The notes: generated from the letters alone by a model not told the origin. A stretch of 64,000 bases of DNA from RZYY01 sp036794825 (GCA_036794825.1 DAIRGA010000009.1:62001-126000); one strand, 5' to 3'; counted from the stretch's first letter, positions 26,861 through 36,572 are shown. Translations and numbers: made by a program.

Positions 26861-28657
26861 ATGGAAATCACACGCATCTTCGACTTATTGGATCATCTGA
26901 AACAAAACTACCCGAGTGACGCCGCGCTGGCCGGGAAAAAAAATGGTGATTGGGTCAAATACAGTACCAGGGAATATGTGAAGCTGTCAAAACTTTTTGG
27001 ATTGGGGTTGCTCGCGAACGGTTTCAGAAAGGGTGATAAAATTGCTACTGTTACCAACAACCGGCCAGAATGGAATTTCGCGGACATGGGGATGTTGATG
27101 ACCGGAATAGTTCATGTGCCGATCTATCCAACCATCAGTCCCGATGAATACCGTCACATTCTGAGACATTCAGACGCAAGAGCAGTAATCATTTCAGATA
27201 AGTCGCTCTACTCCAGACTGGAAGAGATAATAAGGTCAGTGGAGTCCATTGAAAAGATATTTACATTTAACGAGTTGGAGGGTGTTTCGCACTGGCTTGA
27301 AATCATTAACCTTGGCGAAGCCAATCAGAAACAGTTGCAGGAGCAATTCGATATCACAAAGGATTCCATCCAACCCGACGATCTGGCTACCATAATTTAC
27401 ACCTCAGGCACCACCGGTGTTTCAAAAGGAGTAATGTTGTCGCACCGCAATCTGGTAACAAATTTCATTGCAACATCAAAAGTTCAGCCACTCAAATATG
27501 GGCACAAGGTGCTGAGTTTCCTTCCGCTTTGCCATATTTACGAGCGGATGTTGAATTATCACTATCAGTACCTTGGCATCAGTATTTTCTATGCTGAAAA
27601 TATGGGTACGATTGCCCAGAACCTGAGTGAGATCAAAGCAGACGGTTTTACAACTGTGCCAAGGATGCTCGAGAAAGTTTACGATAAAATTGTTGCCAAA
27701 GGAAAAGACCTTCCCGGCATCAAAAAAGCCATATTCGACTGGGCATTGAAATTAGGACTGAAGTATGAATTAGATGGTCAAAACGGCGCTGTTTATGAGT
27801 TTAAGCGGAAAATTGCCGACCGGCTGGTTTACAGAAAATGGCGGGAGGCTCTTGGCGGGCAGATCGAGGTCATTATCTCAGGAGGAGCTGCATTGCAGCC
27901 AAGGCTTTCAAGGGTTTTCTGGGCCGCCGGAATCAAAGTTGTGGAAGGATATGGTCTTACCGAAACATCACCTGTGATAGCCGTTGGGTATCCCTTTTGG
28001 CCTGATATCAAATTTGGAACCGTCGGGCCGATCCTCGAGGGTGTTGAAGTGAAATTTGCAGAGGATGGCGAAATTCTGGTCAAAGGTCTAAACCTGATGC
28101 TTGGCTACTATAAAGACCCCGATTACACTGCCGAAGTTATTGATAATGAAGGTTGGTTTCACACCGGTGATATAGGTTACCTTGAGGAGGGCAGATTTTT
28201 GAAAATAACCGACCGGAAAAAGGAAATTTTCAAACTATCTTCAGGCAAATACATTGCTCCGCAATTGATCGAAAACAAATTTAAAGAATCCATTTTTATC
28301 GAGCAGATTATGGTTGTTGGTGTAAACGAAAAATTTGCCAGCGCTCTGATCTCTCCCAACTTTAACCATCTGCACTTCTGGGCTTCAAAACATAAGGTTC
28401 ACTACCGCGATAATGAGGAGCTGGTGAGAAATTCAGCAGTAATCGCAAGGTACCAGAAAGAGGTGGATGCAACTAATAAAACACTGGGAGAACACGAAAA
28501 AATCAAACGATTCAGACTGGTTTGCGAAGAATGGACGCCTCAAACCGGTGAACTCTCTCCAACTTTGAAATTAAAGCGGAACGTAATCTACAAAAAGTAC
28601 GATCATATCCTCAAGAGCATTTATTATTACACAAAAAATGGGGAAAATGGTAACTAA
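26861..28657 (+). CDS. Long-chain acyl-CoA synthetase (AMP-binding)
   Basis: This 598-residue enzyme of the ANL superfamily activates fatty acids to acyl-CoA through an acyl-AMP. Signatures include the phosphate-binding loop YTSGTTGVSKG, the adenine motif YGLTETSP, GWFHTGDIG and the hinge DRKKEIFKLSSGKY, all intact. I chose ATG 26861 (MEITRIFDLLDH) because it matches the usual family start and follows the promoter; an open frame extends upstream to 26723 but overlaps that promoter. The PaaI-type thioesterase 26 bp downstream hydrolyses acyl-CoA, so the pair may balance acyl-CoA pools. Confidence 0.92.
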   Translation: MEITRIFDLLDHLKQNYPSDAALAGKKNGDWVKYSTREYVKLSKLFGLGLLANGFRKGDKIATVTNNRPEWNFADMGMLMTGIVHVPIYPTISPDEYRHILRHSDARAVIISDKSLYSRLEEIIRSVESIEKIFTFNELEGVSHWLEIINLGEANQKQLQEQFDITKDSIQPDDLATIIYTSGTTGVSKGVMLSHRNLVTNFIATSKVQPLKYGHKVLSFLPLCHIYERMLNYHYQYLGISIFYAENMGTIAQNLSEIKADGFTTVPRMLEKVYDKIVAKGKDLPGIKKAIFDWALKLGLKYELDGQNGAVYEFKRKIADRLVYRKWREALGGQIEVIISGGAALQPRLSRVFWAAGIKVVEGYGLTETSPVIAVGYPFWPDIKFGTVGPILEGVEVKFAEDGEILVKGLNLMLGYYKDPDYTAEVIDNEGWFHTGDIGYLEEGRFLKITDRKKEIFKLSSGKYIAPQLIENKFKESIFIEQIMVVGVNEKFASALISPNFNHLHFWASKHKVHYRDNEELVRNSAVIARYQKEVDATNKTLGEHEKIKRFRLVCEEWTPQTGELSPTLKLKRNVIYKKYDHILKSIYYYTKNGENGN

Positions 28658-28683
28658 ACTGCTTATAATTAATCACTTATTTC

Positions 28684-29184
28684 ATGAATAATCCTGTACT
28701 TGAATTTCTAAAAACCCTGGTTGGCAAGAATCTCGATACGTCACCTTCGCCGGTTGGCGCCTGGCTGAATGGAAAACTCACAGCCATCGAATCCGGGAAA
28801 GCCACCATTGAATACACTATCCGAAAAGAAATGACCAACCCGCTTGGAACCCTTCAGGGTGGCGTATTTGCCACTATGATGGACGATACGCTTGGCGTGG
28901 CAGTTTACAGCCTGGGAAAAGACAAACTATATGTTGCCATCAACTTTTACATTGATTACCTGATGGGGGTTAACGAAGGCCAGACTATTGCAGTTACCGC
29001 CAACATTCTGAGGGAAGGAAATACCGTTTTGAATGTGGGTATGAAAGTAGAAAATCTGGAAGGTAAACTGGTGGCAACCGGGAAATGTAACCTGGTGACA
29101 AAAACCATCGAAGGGCTGAGGTTGCCGCGCTATGAGGGTATGGAGAAAAAATATCCAGGCCTGGAATTTAATGGGGATAAATGA
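28684..29184 (+). CDS. PaaI-type hotdog thioesterase
   Basis: This 166-residue protein has the hotdog-fold signature NPLGTLQGGVFATMMDDTLG, with the conserved Asp in the MMDDT helix start. It continues with INFYIDYL and the terminal strand ATGKCNLV. Such enzymes hydrolyse acyl-CoA thioesters in the cytoplasm. It is shortly downstream of the acyl-CoA ligase and probably in the same transcript. The substrate chain length cannot be read from sequence. Confidence 0.8.
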   Translation: MNNPVLEFLKTLVGKNLDTSPSPVGAWLNGKLTAIESGKATIEYTIRKEMTNPLGTLQGGVFATMMDDTLGVAVYSLGKDKLYVAINFYIDYLMGVNEGQTIAVTANILREGNTVLNVGMKVENLEGKLVATGKCNLVTKTIEGLRLPRYEGMEKKYPGLEFNGDK

Positions 29185-29206
29185 TTTTTAAAGAGACAAG
29201 ATTTCA

Positions 29207-29728
29207 TCAGAATAAGCCCTGAATATCCTTTTTCACCTCGTTGATTGCAACCCCAATATTTCGTATGGCTATTGAATTTTCCATCTCGATGATTTTCCGG
29301 GCAAAGTCACCTGCAGTTGCATTTCCGGGCAATTCTCCATATGATTTACTGAGAAGATGAGCCACCGATTCCTTGGCCAATTTCACCGCCTCCCAGGCGC
29401 CGTTGGAGATATAAAGCTGCTGCGTGAAATTGTGCTCAAATTCCTCCCTGAGACTTGCAAGACAATCGCGGTGCAACTCCCGGGCGGATATCTGCGGATT
29501 GAGCAATCGCGAAACAACTTGCGATGGGTCCGAACGTTCAAGGAAAAGAATTAGCCGTTCGCAGGCTTGTAATCTGAGCGGCAAAATTGTTTTGGTTCTC
29601 TCGGTGATTTGAAGCGACCTGGTTTTATTCCTTTCAAGGTCGAAAAACATGCGGATAACCAGCAGCACAACTCCACCAATGATTAAGGCAGGTAAGGTAC
29701 TTTTGAGAATTTCGGTGAATGCTTCCAT
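29207..29728 (-). CDS. Small membrane-anchored protein of unknown function
   Basis: This 173-residue protein has one N-terminal membrane helix (about residues 12-28, LPALIIGGVVLLVIRMFF). The rest is a charged, probably helical cytoplasmic domain that includes LPLRLQACERLILFLERSDPSQVV and ends in KKDIQGLF. I recognise the pattern as a conserved Bacteroidota protein but cannot give it a function. It converges with the thioesterase gene and is divergent from the aminotransferase gene. Confidence 0.7.
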   Translation of the reverse strand: MEAFTEILKSTLPALIIGGVVLLVIRMFFDLERNKTRSLQITERTKTILPLRLQACERLILFLERSDPSQVVSRLLNPQISARELHRDCLASLREEFEHNFTQQLYISNGAWEAVKLAKESVAHLLSKSYGELPGNATAGDFARKIIEMENSIAIRNIGVAINEVKKDIQGLF

Positions 29729-29888
29729 GAGTTTTGAAACCTGTTATTGATGATTCACAAAAGTAGAATTTCCCGATAACTGGGTTTTCCGCTTTTTGCT
29801 CAAACTCTTTCAGATGCACCTTTGGACAAATTACTTGTGAATACTTACTTTTAGCAATCTTCAACTCAATTTGCATGGCGATTTTTAA

Positions 29889-29896
29889 TACTTTTG
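29889..29896 (+). promoter_or_regulatory. Putative -7 element for aminotransferase operon
   Basis: TACTTTTG matches TANNTTTG and lies 33 nt before ATG 29929. A second candidate further up is TTTG at 29821 followed after about 21 nt by TACTTTTA. Either argues against the longer open frame that begins at ATG 29875. Confidence 0.45.
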
Positions 29897-29928
29897 TGCC
29901 TTTATTAATTTTTTCAAAACGTATTGTA

Positions 29929-31137
29929 ATGATTCATCACCATCTCTCCCACCGCGTAAACAGCTTGTCAGAATCGGCCACATTGCTGATGACCCGAAGA
30001 AGCCGGGAATTGAAAGAAGCCGGCATTGACGTTATCAACCTTAGCATTGGCGAACCGGATTTCAACACCCCCGAATGTGTTAAAGAGGCTGCCATTGAAG
30101 CTATTAACAAGAATATTACACACTATCCACCGGTCGCCGGTTTCAACGATCTCCGCAAAGCCGTGGCTGCCAAACTCAAGCGCGACAATCATCTCGATTA
30201 CCAAATGAACCAGATTGTTATCTCAGGCGGAGCCAAGCAATCTATTGCCAATGCGCTGATCTGCCTGGTAAATCCTGGAGATGAAGTTTTGATACCAGCG
30301 CCCTATTGGGTCTCTTACCCTGAGATGGTAAAACTTGCAGATGGGAAATCTGTAATTATCCCGTCCACAATCGAAAACGATTTTAAAGTAACGGCCAGTG
30401 AAGTGGAAAAGCATATCACCGACAAGTCTAAGGTATTCATTTTCAGCTCACCGTGTAATCCTTCCGGAACTGTTTTTACCAAAGACGAATTGGAAGCTCT
30501 GGCCAGGGTACTGGCCAAAAAGGAGGATCTCTACATCATTTCTGATGAAATCTACGAGGAAATCAATTTCAACGGAAAGCACCAAAGCATTGCTCAGTTT
30601 GATTTTATCAAGGATAGGGTGGTAACCATTAACGGTGTTTCCAAAGGTTTTGCAATGACCGGCTGGCGAATCGGGTATTCAGCCTCTAATAAAGCTATTG
30701 CTGATGCATGCAATACTCTGCAGGGTCAATACACAAGCGGATCGGCCACTATTTCGCAGATGGCTGCTTTGAAAGCACTTCAGGCTGATTCCACCGAATT
30801 AACCGAGATGGCAGAGATGAAGAAACAATTCCGCGAAAGACGCGACTATTTGTTAAAGATGCTGGCTGAAATTCCCGGTGTTAGAACCAACATCCCGGAT
30901 GGCGCTTTCTATGTTTTTCCCGAAATAACTTACTATATTGGGAAGTCGGATGGTAATATAATAATAAAGGATGATACTGACCTTTGTCTATACCTGCTCG
31001 ATAAAGCTCATGTGGCGCTTGTTCCTGGCTCGGCTTTCGGCTGCAGCGATCACATTAGGTTTTCGTATGCCTGCTCAAAAGATGACCTCACGGAGTCGGT
31101 AAAACGGATTAAGGAAGCGCTTGGACGACTCAGCTAA
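29929..31137 (+). CDS. Class I aspartate-type aminotransferase
   Basis: This 402-residue PLP enzyme has the fold-type I core. NLSIGEPDFNTP leads, then SGGAKQ and SSPCNPSGTV, with the PLP lysine in NGVSKGFAMTGWRIGYS. The C-terminal substrate-binding Arg is in HIRFSYACS. Members transfer the amino group from aspartate or related donors to 2-oxoglutarate. The start at 29929 (MIHHHLSHRVN) matches the family N-terminus better than ATG 29875. The kinase gene follows after 9 bp, suggesting an operon, although the two reactions are not obviously linked. Confidence 0.88.
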   Translation: MIHHHLSHRVNSLSESATLLMTRRSRELKEAGIDVINLSIGEPDFNTPECVKEAAIEAINKNITHYPPVAGFNDLRKAVAAKLKRDNHLDYQMNQIVISGGAKQSIANALICLVNPGDEVLIPAPYWVSYPEMVKLADGKSVIIPSTIENDFKVTASEVEKHITDKSKVFIFSSPCNPSGTVFTKDELEALARVLAKKEDLYIISDEIYEEINFNGKHQSIAQFDFIKDRVVTINGVSKGFAMTGWRIGYSASNKAIADACNTLQGQYTSGSATISQMAALKALQADSTELTEMAEMKKQFRERRDYLLKMLAEIPGVRTNIPDGAFYVFPEITYYIGKSDGNIIIKDDTDLCLYLLDKAHVALVPGSAFGCSDHIRFSYACSKDDLTESVKRIKEALGRLS

Positions 31138-31146
31138 TTTGATCCT

Positions 31147-32178
31147 ATGCCTGAAAAAATGATTCATTATACACCTGCCCGCGTAAACCAGATATTCGAA
31201 CAGTTCGGTCTTTTATCGGTTATGGTAATCGGCGATGTGATGATAGATTCGTATATCTGGGGAAAAGTCAGCCGGATTTCTCCCGAAGCACCAGTACCGA
31301 TTGTCTCCGTTACAAAGCGTGCAAACAGGCTTGGAGGCGCTGCCAATGTAGCTCTTAACCTCAAAGCCATTGGTGCAACAACTTTTTTATGCTCTGTGAT
31401 AGGAAAGGATGACAAGGCTGCTGTTTTTCAGAGCCTTATGAAGGACAATAACCTGAGCGCCAAAGGGATTCTTGAATCTGATCATCGGCTTACAACCACA
31501 AAATTCCGCATAATTGGTAACAATGCCCAGATGCTGAGGGTAGATGAAGAGGTGGATTCAGCACTTCAGCCGGCTGACCAGGAAACGTTTTTTCAATCCA
31601 TCTTTAATATCATCGAAAGCAACAGGGTAGATGCCATAATTTTTCAGGACTATGATAAAGGAGTGATTACTCCCGAATTGATTGCTCAGGTAGTCGAACT
31701 GGCTCAACTAAAGAAAATCCCAATAGTTGTGGATCCAAAGAAGCGAAATTTTAATCACTATCGCAACGTGCATCTGTTCAAACCCAATTTGAAAGAGCTT
31801 TTTGAAGGGCTTGGCATTGCCTCCGAAGGTTTTAGTATCAACAAAGTACAGGAGGCCGTCAGATTGCTGCATGAGAAGTTGAATGTACCAATGATCTTTA
31901 CAACCCTTTCGGAAGAAGGCGTGTTTATAAGCCATTGGCATGGAGACGGTCATTTCGACGACCATCACATTCCGGCTCACTTGCGCTCTATTGCTGATGT
32001 GTCGGGCGCCGGCGATACTGTGGTTAGCATTGCATGCCTTGCCCTGGCATCGGGTTTGTCCGATTACGAAATTGCCGCAATAAGCAATCTCGCCGGAGGG
32101 CAGGTATGCGAGAGTGTCGGAGTTGTTCCTGTTAATCGCTCAAAACTGATGTCAGAACTGGTTTCCCGCAATCTCTAA
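31147..32178 (+). CDS. PfkB-family heptose-7-phosphate kinase (HldE/RfaE N-domain like)
   Basis: This 343-residue ribokinase-family protein contains VIGDVMIDSYIWGKVSRISPEAPVPIV, the typical N-terminus of the HldE/RfaE kinase domain. NRLGGAANVALNL follows, and the anion-hole/catalytic motif DVSGAGDTV comes near the C-terminus. The cytidylyltransferase domain of bifunctional HldE is absent, so this is a kinase-only form, as in HldA. It would phosphorylate D-glycero-D-manno-heptose 7-phosphate for lipopolysaccharide core synthesis. A different sugar substrate cannot be excluded. Confidence 0.82.
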   Translation: MPEKMIHYTPARVNQIFEQFGLLSVMVIGDVMIDSYIWGKVSRISPEAPVPIVSVTKRANRLGGAANVALNLKAIGATTFLCSVIGKDDKAAVFQSLMKDNNLSAKGILESDHRLTTTKFRIIGNNAQMLRVDEEVDSALQPADQETFFQSIFNIIESNRVDAIIFQDYDKGVITPELIAQVVELAQLKKIPIVVDPKKRNFNHYRNVHLFKPNLKELFEGLGIASEGFSINKVQEAVRLLHEKLNVPMIFTTLSEEGVFISHWHGDGHFDDHHIPAHLRSIADVSGAGDTVVSIACLALASGLSDYEIAAISNLAGGQVCESVGVVPVNRSKLMSELVSRNL

Positions 32179-32241
32179 GTACCTGTCGAAAATAAAAGCA
32201 AGTAACAGTCGTTATTTCAGGGAATTTTAAAAAAGCAGCAT

Positions 32242-33039
32242 TTGAATCGGACAAGGATTAAACCAGTACTACTCTCCGCCATTTTCTTTCTGGTTACATT
32301 TTCGTTATCCGCTCAGGTTAATAAAGTTCCTAATCTTAAATTGTATGACTCTGATCCGCTGCACTTTGGATTTATCCTTGCAGCCAATCAAATGGATTTT
32401 GTAATAAAAACCAGGGACGATATTCATCAAATCTATTTTAAAGGATTACAAATTCCTGAGCGTGACTTAAAAATTCCGGCCGATTCAGCCATGGTTTATG
32501 GAGTTGAGGCCATTCCCAATTTAGGATTTACAGTAGGTATTGTGGGCGACAAGAGAATCGGAGAATACTTTAATCTAAGATTCATTCCCAGTCTTTCTTT
32601 CGGAAGTCGCGAATTGTCCTATGATGTACGGGCCTTCTCTAAGGATGAAAGCACCCAAAAAGATACAGTTGCAAGGCGTGTCCTCAATCAGAAAGTGAAC
32701 TCAACGTTCGTTGAATTTCCACTCTATCTGAAATACAAATCGAAGAGGGTACACAATGTGCGGGGCTACATATACACCGGACTGAAATATTCCTTCGATC
32801 TGGCTTCTCAGGCCAACAAAACCGAGCAAAACAACTATGAACCAAAACTTTATCAATCCGACAGCTATTATGTGCTTGGTGCCGGTGCTGATATCTACAT
32901 GAACTGGTTTAAATTTGGAGTTGAGCTTTCGATGTCTTACGGAATGAGGGATATCCTGCTGAGAGAGAACAATATGTACACCGATGCCATCGAAAGTCTC
33001 AAGTCGAAGATATTTATGCTTACTTTTACCTTCGAATAA
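32242..33039 (+). CDS. porT: PorT-like T9SS outer-membrane beta-barrel
   Basis: This 265-residue exported protein has a signal peptide ending near LSAQ. The mature part starts NLKLYDSDPLHFGFILAANQMDF. It continues with strongly alternating strands typical of PorT/outer-membrane beta-barrel proteins and ends with the aromatic strand KIFMLTFTFE. PorT is required for type 9 secretion. The window contains several T9SS cargo proteins, which supports the call. Only a TTG start (32242) fits, because no ATG lies between it and an upstream in-frame stop. The next gene follows after 26 bp. Confidence 0.7.
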   Translation: MNRTRIKPVLLSAIFFLVTFSLSAQVNKVPNLKLYDSDPLHFGFILAANQMDFVIKTRDDIHQIYFKGLQIPERDLKIPADSAMVYGVEAIPNLGFTVGIVGDKRIGEYFNLRFIPSLSFGSRELSYDVRAFSKDESTQKDTVARRVLNQKVNSTFVEFPLYLKYKSKRVHNVRGYIYTGLKYSFDLASQANKTEQNNYEPKLYQSDSYYVLGAGADIYMNWFKFGVELSMSYGMRDILLRENNMYTDAIESLKSKIFMLTFTFE

Positions 33040-33065
33040 TTTTCATTCATTACATTTTCAAATTT

Positions 33066-33791
33066 ATGGAGCCTACAAGTGATACTTTGCAGCTTTTTGA
33101 TGCCATCATCAAGAAGTCATCCCTCAAACAGCACGTTTACTACAATACTTACGAAACCTTTAACAAGTTCAAGAAGATTGTAAAAAAGCTGGTCAAAGAT
33201 TATCATGATCTTGATATCCAGGGAGAACGCTATATTCCGTTTGAATACAAAAACCGGGGTGAGTTTGAAGTAGAACTGAAATTCGGAGGTGACATACTCA
33301 TTTTCATGATGCACACCAATGTGTTTGAGTTTCCGCGAACGCACGATCTCATGAGTTTGCCTTACATCACTGAGGACAAAGAGCGGTCTTACTGCGGAAT
33401 TATCAATATCTATAATTTTCTCGGCGATTCATTCAAATACAAGAGGATCAATGATATAGGGTATCTGATTGGCCGGGTCTTTATCAACAAGGACAATCAT
33501 TATTTCATCGAGGGTAAGCGCGAAATCGGACTCCTTTACCGCAGTTTCGACCTTGCGGTGATGTCAGACGAATCTGCAAAAAGCATCATCCAGTCTGCTA
33601 TTACTTACACCCTTAACTTCGACCTTTTAACCCCTCCTTACGAGGAAGTAAAGATCCTCAGTGTTTATGAAATCCAGACTACGCTTGATAATATGAAAAT
33701 TAAGACCGGTAAACGTCTGGGCTTCAGATTTCAGGCAGATTCAGATGATGAAGAAGCGCCTCAGCCTCCGCAGTTGGATAACTCAGACTGA
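33066..33791 (+). CDS. Conserved Bacteroidota protein of unknown function
   Basis: This 241-residue cytoplasmic protein has no signal peptide or membrane helix. Notable segments are HVYYNTYETFNKFKKIVKKL near the N-terminus, a beta-rich centre (LKFGGDILIFMMHTNVFEF) and an acidic, proline-rich tail (DSDDEEAPQPPQLDNSD). I do not recognise a characterised family. It lies 26 bp after porT and probably shares its transcript, so a T9SS- or envelope-related role is conceivable but unproven. Confidence 0.65.
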   Translation: MEPTSDTLQLFDAIIKKSSLKQHVYYNTYETFNKFKKIVKKLVKDYHDLDIQGERYIPFEYKNRGEFEVELKFGGDILIFMMHTNVFEFPRTHDLMSLPYITEDKERSYCGIINIYNFLGDSFKYKRINDIGYLIGRVFINKDNHYFIEGKREIGLLYRSFDLAVMSDESAKSIIQSAITYTLNFDLLTPPYEEVKILSVYEIQTTLDNMKIKTGKRLGFRFQADSDDEEAPQPPQLDNSD

Positions 33792-33843
33792 TTTAGCCAT
33801 AAATTCTGCAGAAATCAAAATTGGGTACTAAGCACTAACCGGA

Positions 33844-34674
33844 TCAGTAAATCCTCAGTGCAACAAGCCCGTTTTCCGGTACTGCCCGATAGATTGTTTT
33901 TGCTTCCCATCCTGGAACAATAAGCACAATTTCAGGAGAATATGACGGAACCTTAAATTTCAGAATACTTTTTAGATTACTCCGAACGCGGGCGGCTCTG
34001 ATCGAATAGAGAAATTTCATTAAATCCCTGTTTATAAAACTCTTATTATCAGACTCCTGCAATACCAACAACCGGAACCCATTCTCGAAAGTCATCTCGA
34101 AATAAACCGGGCCGGTGGTCGCCGTATCGGGTACTGAGGCTGCCTTCGCTGCTTCGATAGTATCTTTGGGTGCAGTCTTTACCAGGATTGGTTCTTTGGG
34201 GATAGTTGCAAATTCGCTCGCAATTTTCAAAGGCTTTGATAATTCGAGGGATAAAAAATACGGCTCAACACCATAAAGACTTTGGCAAATGTCAATTTCC
34301 TTAATCTGTGAAGAATGCACGGTTACACCGTTTACTTCCAGCCTGGAGATGCTGTCAGTAAGGTCAATGCTCAAACCAATCGGGTCAGCTTTTGTCAATT
34401 CGAGTTTTGCTTTGGTAAAAGCGATTTTCTTTTGTAATGCTCTGAACGTTGAATCAGTAAATAACTGCATAACAGCAGAATCACTCTGCTTAATAGTTTC
34501 AATATATTTTGCATCGAAATCAGCCACCCAGTTTTTGGCAGCTTTTGCAGTCATGATATAATAATAGGCCACAAAGAGTAAAACGATAAAAAGTAGGGAG
34601 ATAGCAATCCATTTGAACTTACTGCTCCCCTTTTTTCTGCTTTCCTGTGGTGATTGTGTTTCCGCTTTTTCCAT
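33844..34674 (-). CDS. Single-pass membrane protein of unknown function
   Basis: This 276-residue protein starts at ATG 34674. A charged N-terminus is followed by a membrane helix (about residues 21-40, WIAISLLFIVLLFVAYYYI) and a mostly beta extracytoplasmic domain with a short helical segment. No family was recognised. It begins 2 bp after the stop codon of an L,D-transpeptidase gene, which suggests coupling to that envelope operon. A longer open frame extends upstream, but it overlaps the L,D-transpeptidase coding region and is unlikely. Confidence 0.65.
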   Translation of the reverse strand: MEKAETQSPQESRKKGSSKFKWIAISLLFIVLLFVAYYYIMTAKAAKNWVADFDAKYIETIKQSDSAVMQLFTDSTFRALQKKIAFTKAKLELTKADPIGLSIDLTDSISRLEVNGVTVHSSQIKEIDICQSLYGVEPYFLSLELSKPLKIASEFATIPKEPILVKTAPKDTIEAAKAASVPDTATTGPVYFEMTFENGFRLLVLQESDNKSFINRDLMKFLYSIRAARVRSNLKSILKFKVPSYSPEIVLIVPGWEAKTIYRAVPENGLVALRIY

Positions 34675-34676
34675 TT

Positions 34677-35381
34677 TTAGTAGATATAAACTTTTGATCC
34701 TATGTTTAGGGTATTGTAAACAGCTTCGAGGTCGTCGTCGGCAAGTCGCACGCATCCATGTGTAACCGGCATGCCAAGATACCTTTTGTAAATTGTTCCG
34801 TGAATAAGATAGCCATCGCCAAGGCTAAGGGCGTAATCGCCGAGAACACCTGCTTCGTACCTTGAGTGATGATCGGCGGAGGGGACAGGAAGTCCTTCTT
34901 CTATAAATGCCCAGTCGGGTTTTCTCCACACAGGAGCGCGGGTTTTTCCTTTTACTGTCCGCATTCCTTTTGGTGTTTTGAAAATCCATTCGCGATCATC
35001 ATTAGAAATTAGCTGAACGTAGCTTCCCGAGCTGCAAAATCCTTCTCTGAACAGTTCCTGTTTTGCTTTGTAAAGGAAAAAATGATTTTTCACAGTGTTG
35101 ATTACCAGAAAAGGTTGATTGGGAGTGAGCGCTGAATAGCTGGTTTGAAGCTTTTGTAACTCTTTTTGCGCTCCGGTAATGGTTTTTTTATAGAGGTCTG
35201 AGTTAGTAATTTCCTCCGAAGCTTTTGTACCGGATTCTTTTGAATCAACCATTGAATCCTGAATTACAGGCGCCCCAAAATAAAGAAACCAAATTACAAA
35301 AACGAAAAGAAATATGATTCCGGTGATACCTAAAATGATTTTTACGGCTTTTATCAGTCCTTTGATTTTATTTGATGCCAT
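34677..35381 (-). CDS. L,D-transpeptidase (YkuD), membrane-anchored
   Basis: This 234-residue protein has a membrane helix near the N-terminus (ILGITGIIFLFVFVIWFL) and a YkuD catalytic domain. The catalytic signature HG-x(n)-THGCVRL contains the nucleophile Cys and the catalytic His. Such enzymes form 3-3 peptidoglycan cross-links or attach proteins to peptidoglycan in the periplasm. ATG 35381 is chosen because a TTG five codons upstream overlaps GGAGGA, which would make a good ribosome-binding site for the ATG. It is the first of two tandem YkuD genes with different architectures. Confidence 0.88.
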   Translation of the reverse strand: MASNKIKGLIKAVKIILGITGIIFLFVFVIWFLYFGAPVIQDSMVDSKESGTKASEEITNSDLYKKTITGAQKELQKLQTSYSALTPNQPFLVINTVKNHFFLYKAKQELFREGFCSSGSYVQLISNDDREWIFKTPKGMRTVKGKTRAPVWRKPDWAFIEEGLPVPSADHHSRYEAGVLGDYALSLGDGYLIHGTIYKRYLGMPVTHGCVRLADDDLEAVYNTLNIGSKVYIY

Positions 35382-35453
35382 TTGAATGTCCTCCAAAAAA
35401 TGTTACGAATTCAATGATTATCTTAATTTGTCAATAATCAGGATTAATCCTGA

Positions 35454-36572
35454 CTATTTCTGGCTTTTTAAAATTTCGTCAAGGGTTATAGATGATCCAA
35501 TGATTGTCACAGGTGTTCCGTTTTGCACAAGTTTGTACAATTTGTCCATATCCTTGTTGGTCAAGGCAACGCATCCATCAGTCCAGTCGGTTCCTTTGCC
35601 GCCATGACCATGAATTTCGATCAGATTCCCGATTTTTGATTTTTTCGGGAGTGTTCCGTTCTTTATTTCAGCAGCAAAACGTTTTTTATCCTCATCGTTA
35701 GGATAATTGATTAGCAGAGCTCTATGATACTTTGTGCGTGCGCCTTCTTTTTTATCGGTGATCTTGTATAGTCCCTCGGGTGTAACCTTGTCACCCTTCT
35801 GACGTTTATCGCCGATCCAGTTCTTACCTAACTCGGCATCGAATTCATGTGTAACTGATCCATTTTTATAAAGATAGCATTTACCGGCAAATTTATCCAC
35901 AAGGATTGCTGTTGAATTTCCATTCCGGCTATTTCTGATGGTCTTCTCCTTCCATGATTTCCAGGAATTGTAACTGTTAAAGTAGTTGTTTATCAGCTTG
36001 TAAGCATCGCTGTGTGCAGCTTTAAGATTGCTCTCAGCTTCGGTAAGTTTCATATTTGCCTGGATGAGTAATTCGCCATCATATGCCGCTTCTCCTTCGG
36101 AGAGAGCAAGTCTCCCCTTGGCCATTTTATCGGAAATCCTCTGTGGAAGTGGGAATCTGGATAATACCTTAACTTCATCAACTAATTGATTGAGCTTCTT
36201 TATTTTAGTTGTTATTGAGGTTTCAAGGTCATTCATTGAGCGGTTAGATTCTTCAATTGCTCTTTCCGAAATTTGTGCAGACAATGCAGATGTTTGGGCT
36301 ACAGCAGTAAAATCTCTTTTCAGAAAAAACTTCTCGTTTTCCCTGTTCCAGAATGCCATTGCTGAATCATAGAGCAGTTGTGCCTGAGCAAAAGTTTCTT
36401 TAGCGTATGTATCAGCTTTTACCGTGCGCGCAAGAGCAAGTGCTTGTCTTGCCTGCTCGATTTCGAGAACCGGCGGCTCGGGTTTCATATTGATTGCAAT
36501 GATAGAACCTGCTGCAAACAGCACAACCAGTATCATTACAAGAATGATTGTTCTTTTCCAGATCTTCCTCAT
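35454..36572 (-). CDS. L,D-transpeptidase with N-terminal helical (DUF4398-like) domain
   Basis: This 372-residue protein from ATG 36572 has a membrane helix (about residues 7-26) and a helical region (about 35-200) rich in Ala, Glu and Lys (EQARQALALARTVKADTYAKETF). This resembles the DUF4398-type module of the lipoprotein encoded upstream at 36731. The YkuD domain (about 230-360) has the catalytic HGHGGKG and TDGCVAL. It probably cross-links peptidoglycan. The domain pairing suggests the helical part acts as a spacer or partner-binding segment in the periplasm. It lies 72 bp upstream of the first YkuD gene. Confidence 0.85.
   Translation of the reverse strand: MRKIWKRTIILVMILVVLFAAGSIIAINMKPEPPVLEIEQARQALALARTVKADTYAKETFAQAQLLYDSAMAFWNRENEKFFLKRDFTAVAQTSALSAQISERAIEESNRSMNDLETSITTKIKKLNQLVDEVKVLSRFPLPQRISDKMAKGRLALSEGEAAYDGELLIQANMKLTEAESNLKAAHSDAYKLINNYFNSYNSWKSWKEKTIRNSRNGNSTAILVDKFAGKCYLYKNGSVTHEFDAELGKNWIGDKRQKGDKVTPEGLYKITDKKEGARTKYHRALLINYPNDEDKKRFAAEIKNGTLPKKSKIGNLIEIHGHGGKGTDWTDGCVALTNKDMDKLYKLVQNGTPVTIIGSSITLDEILKSQK

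Noticed and set aside
33844..34755. Longer start at 34755 for the membrane protein
   Set aside because: It would overlap the L,D-transpeptidase coding region by about 80 bp; ATG 34674 directly follows that gene's stop.
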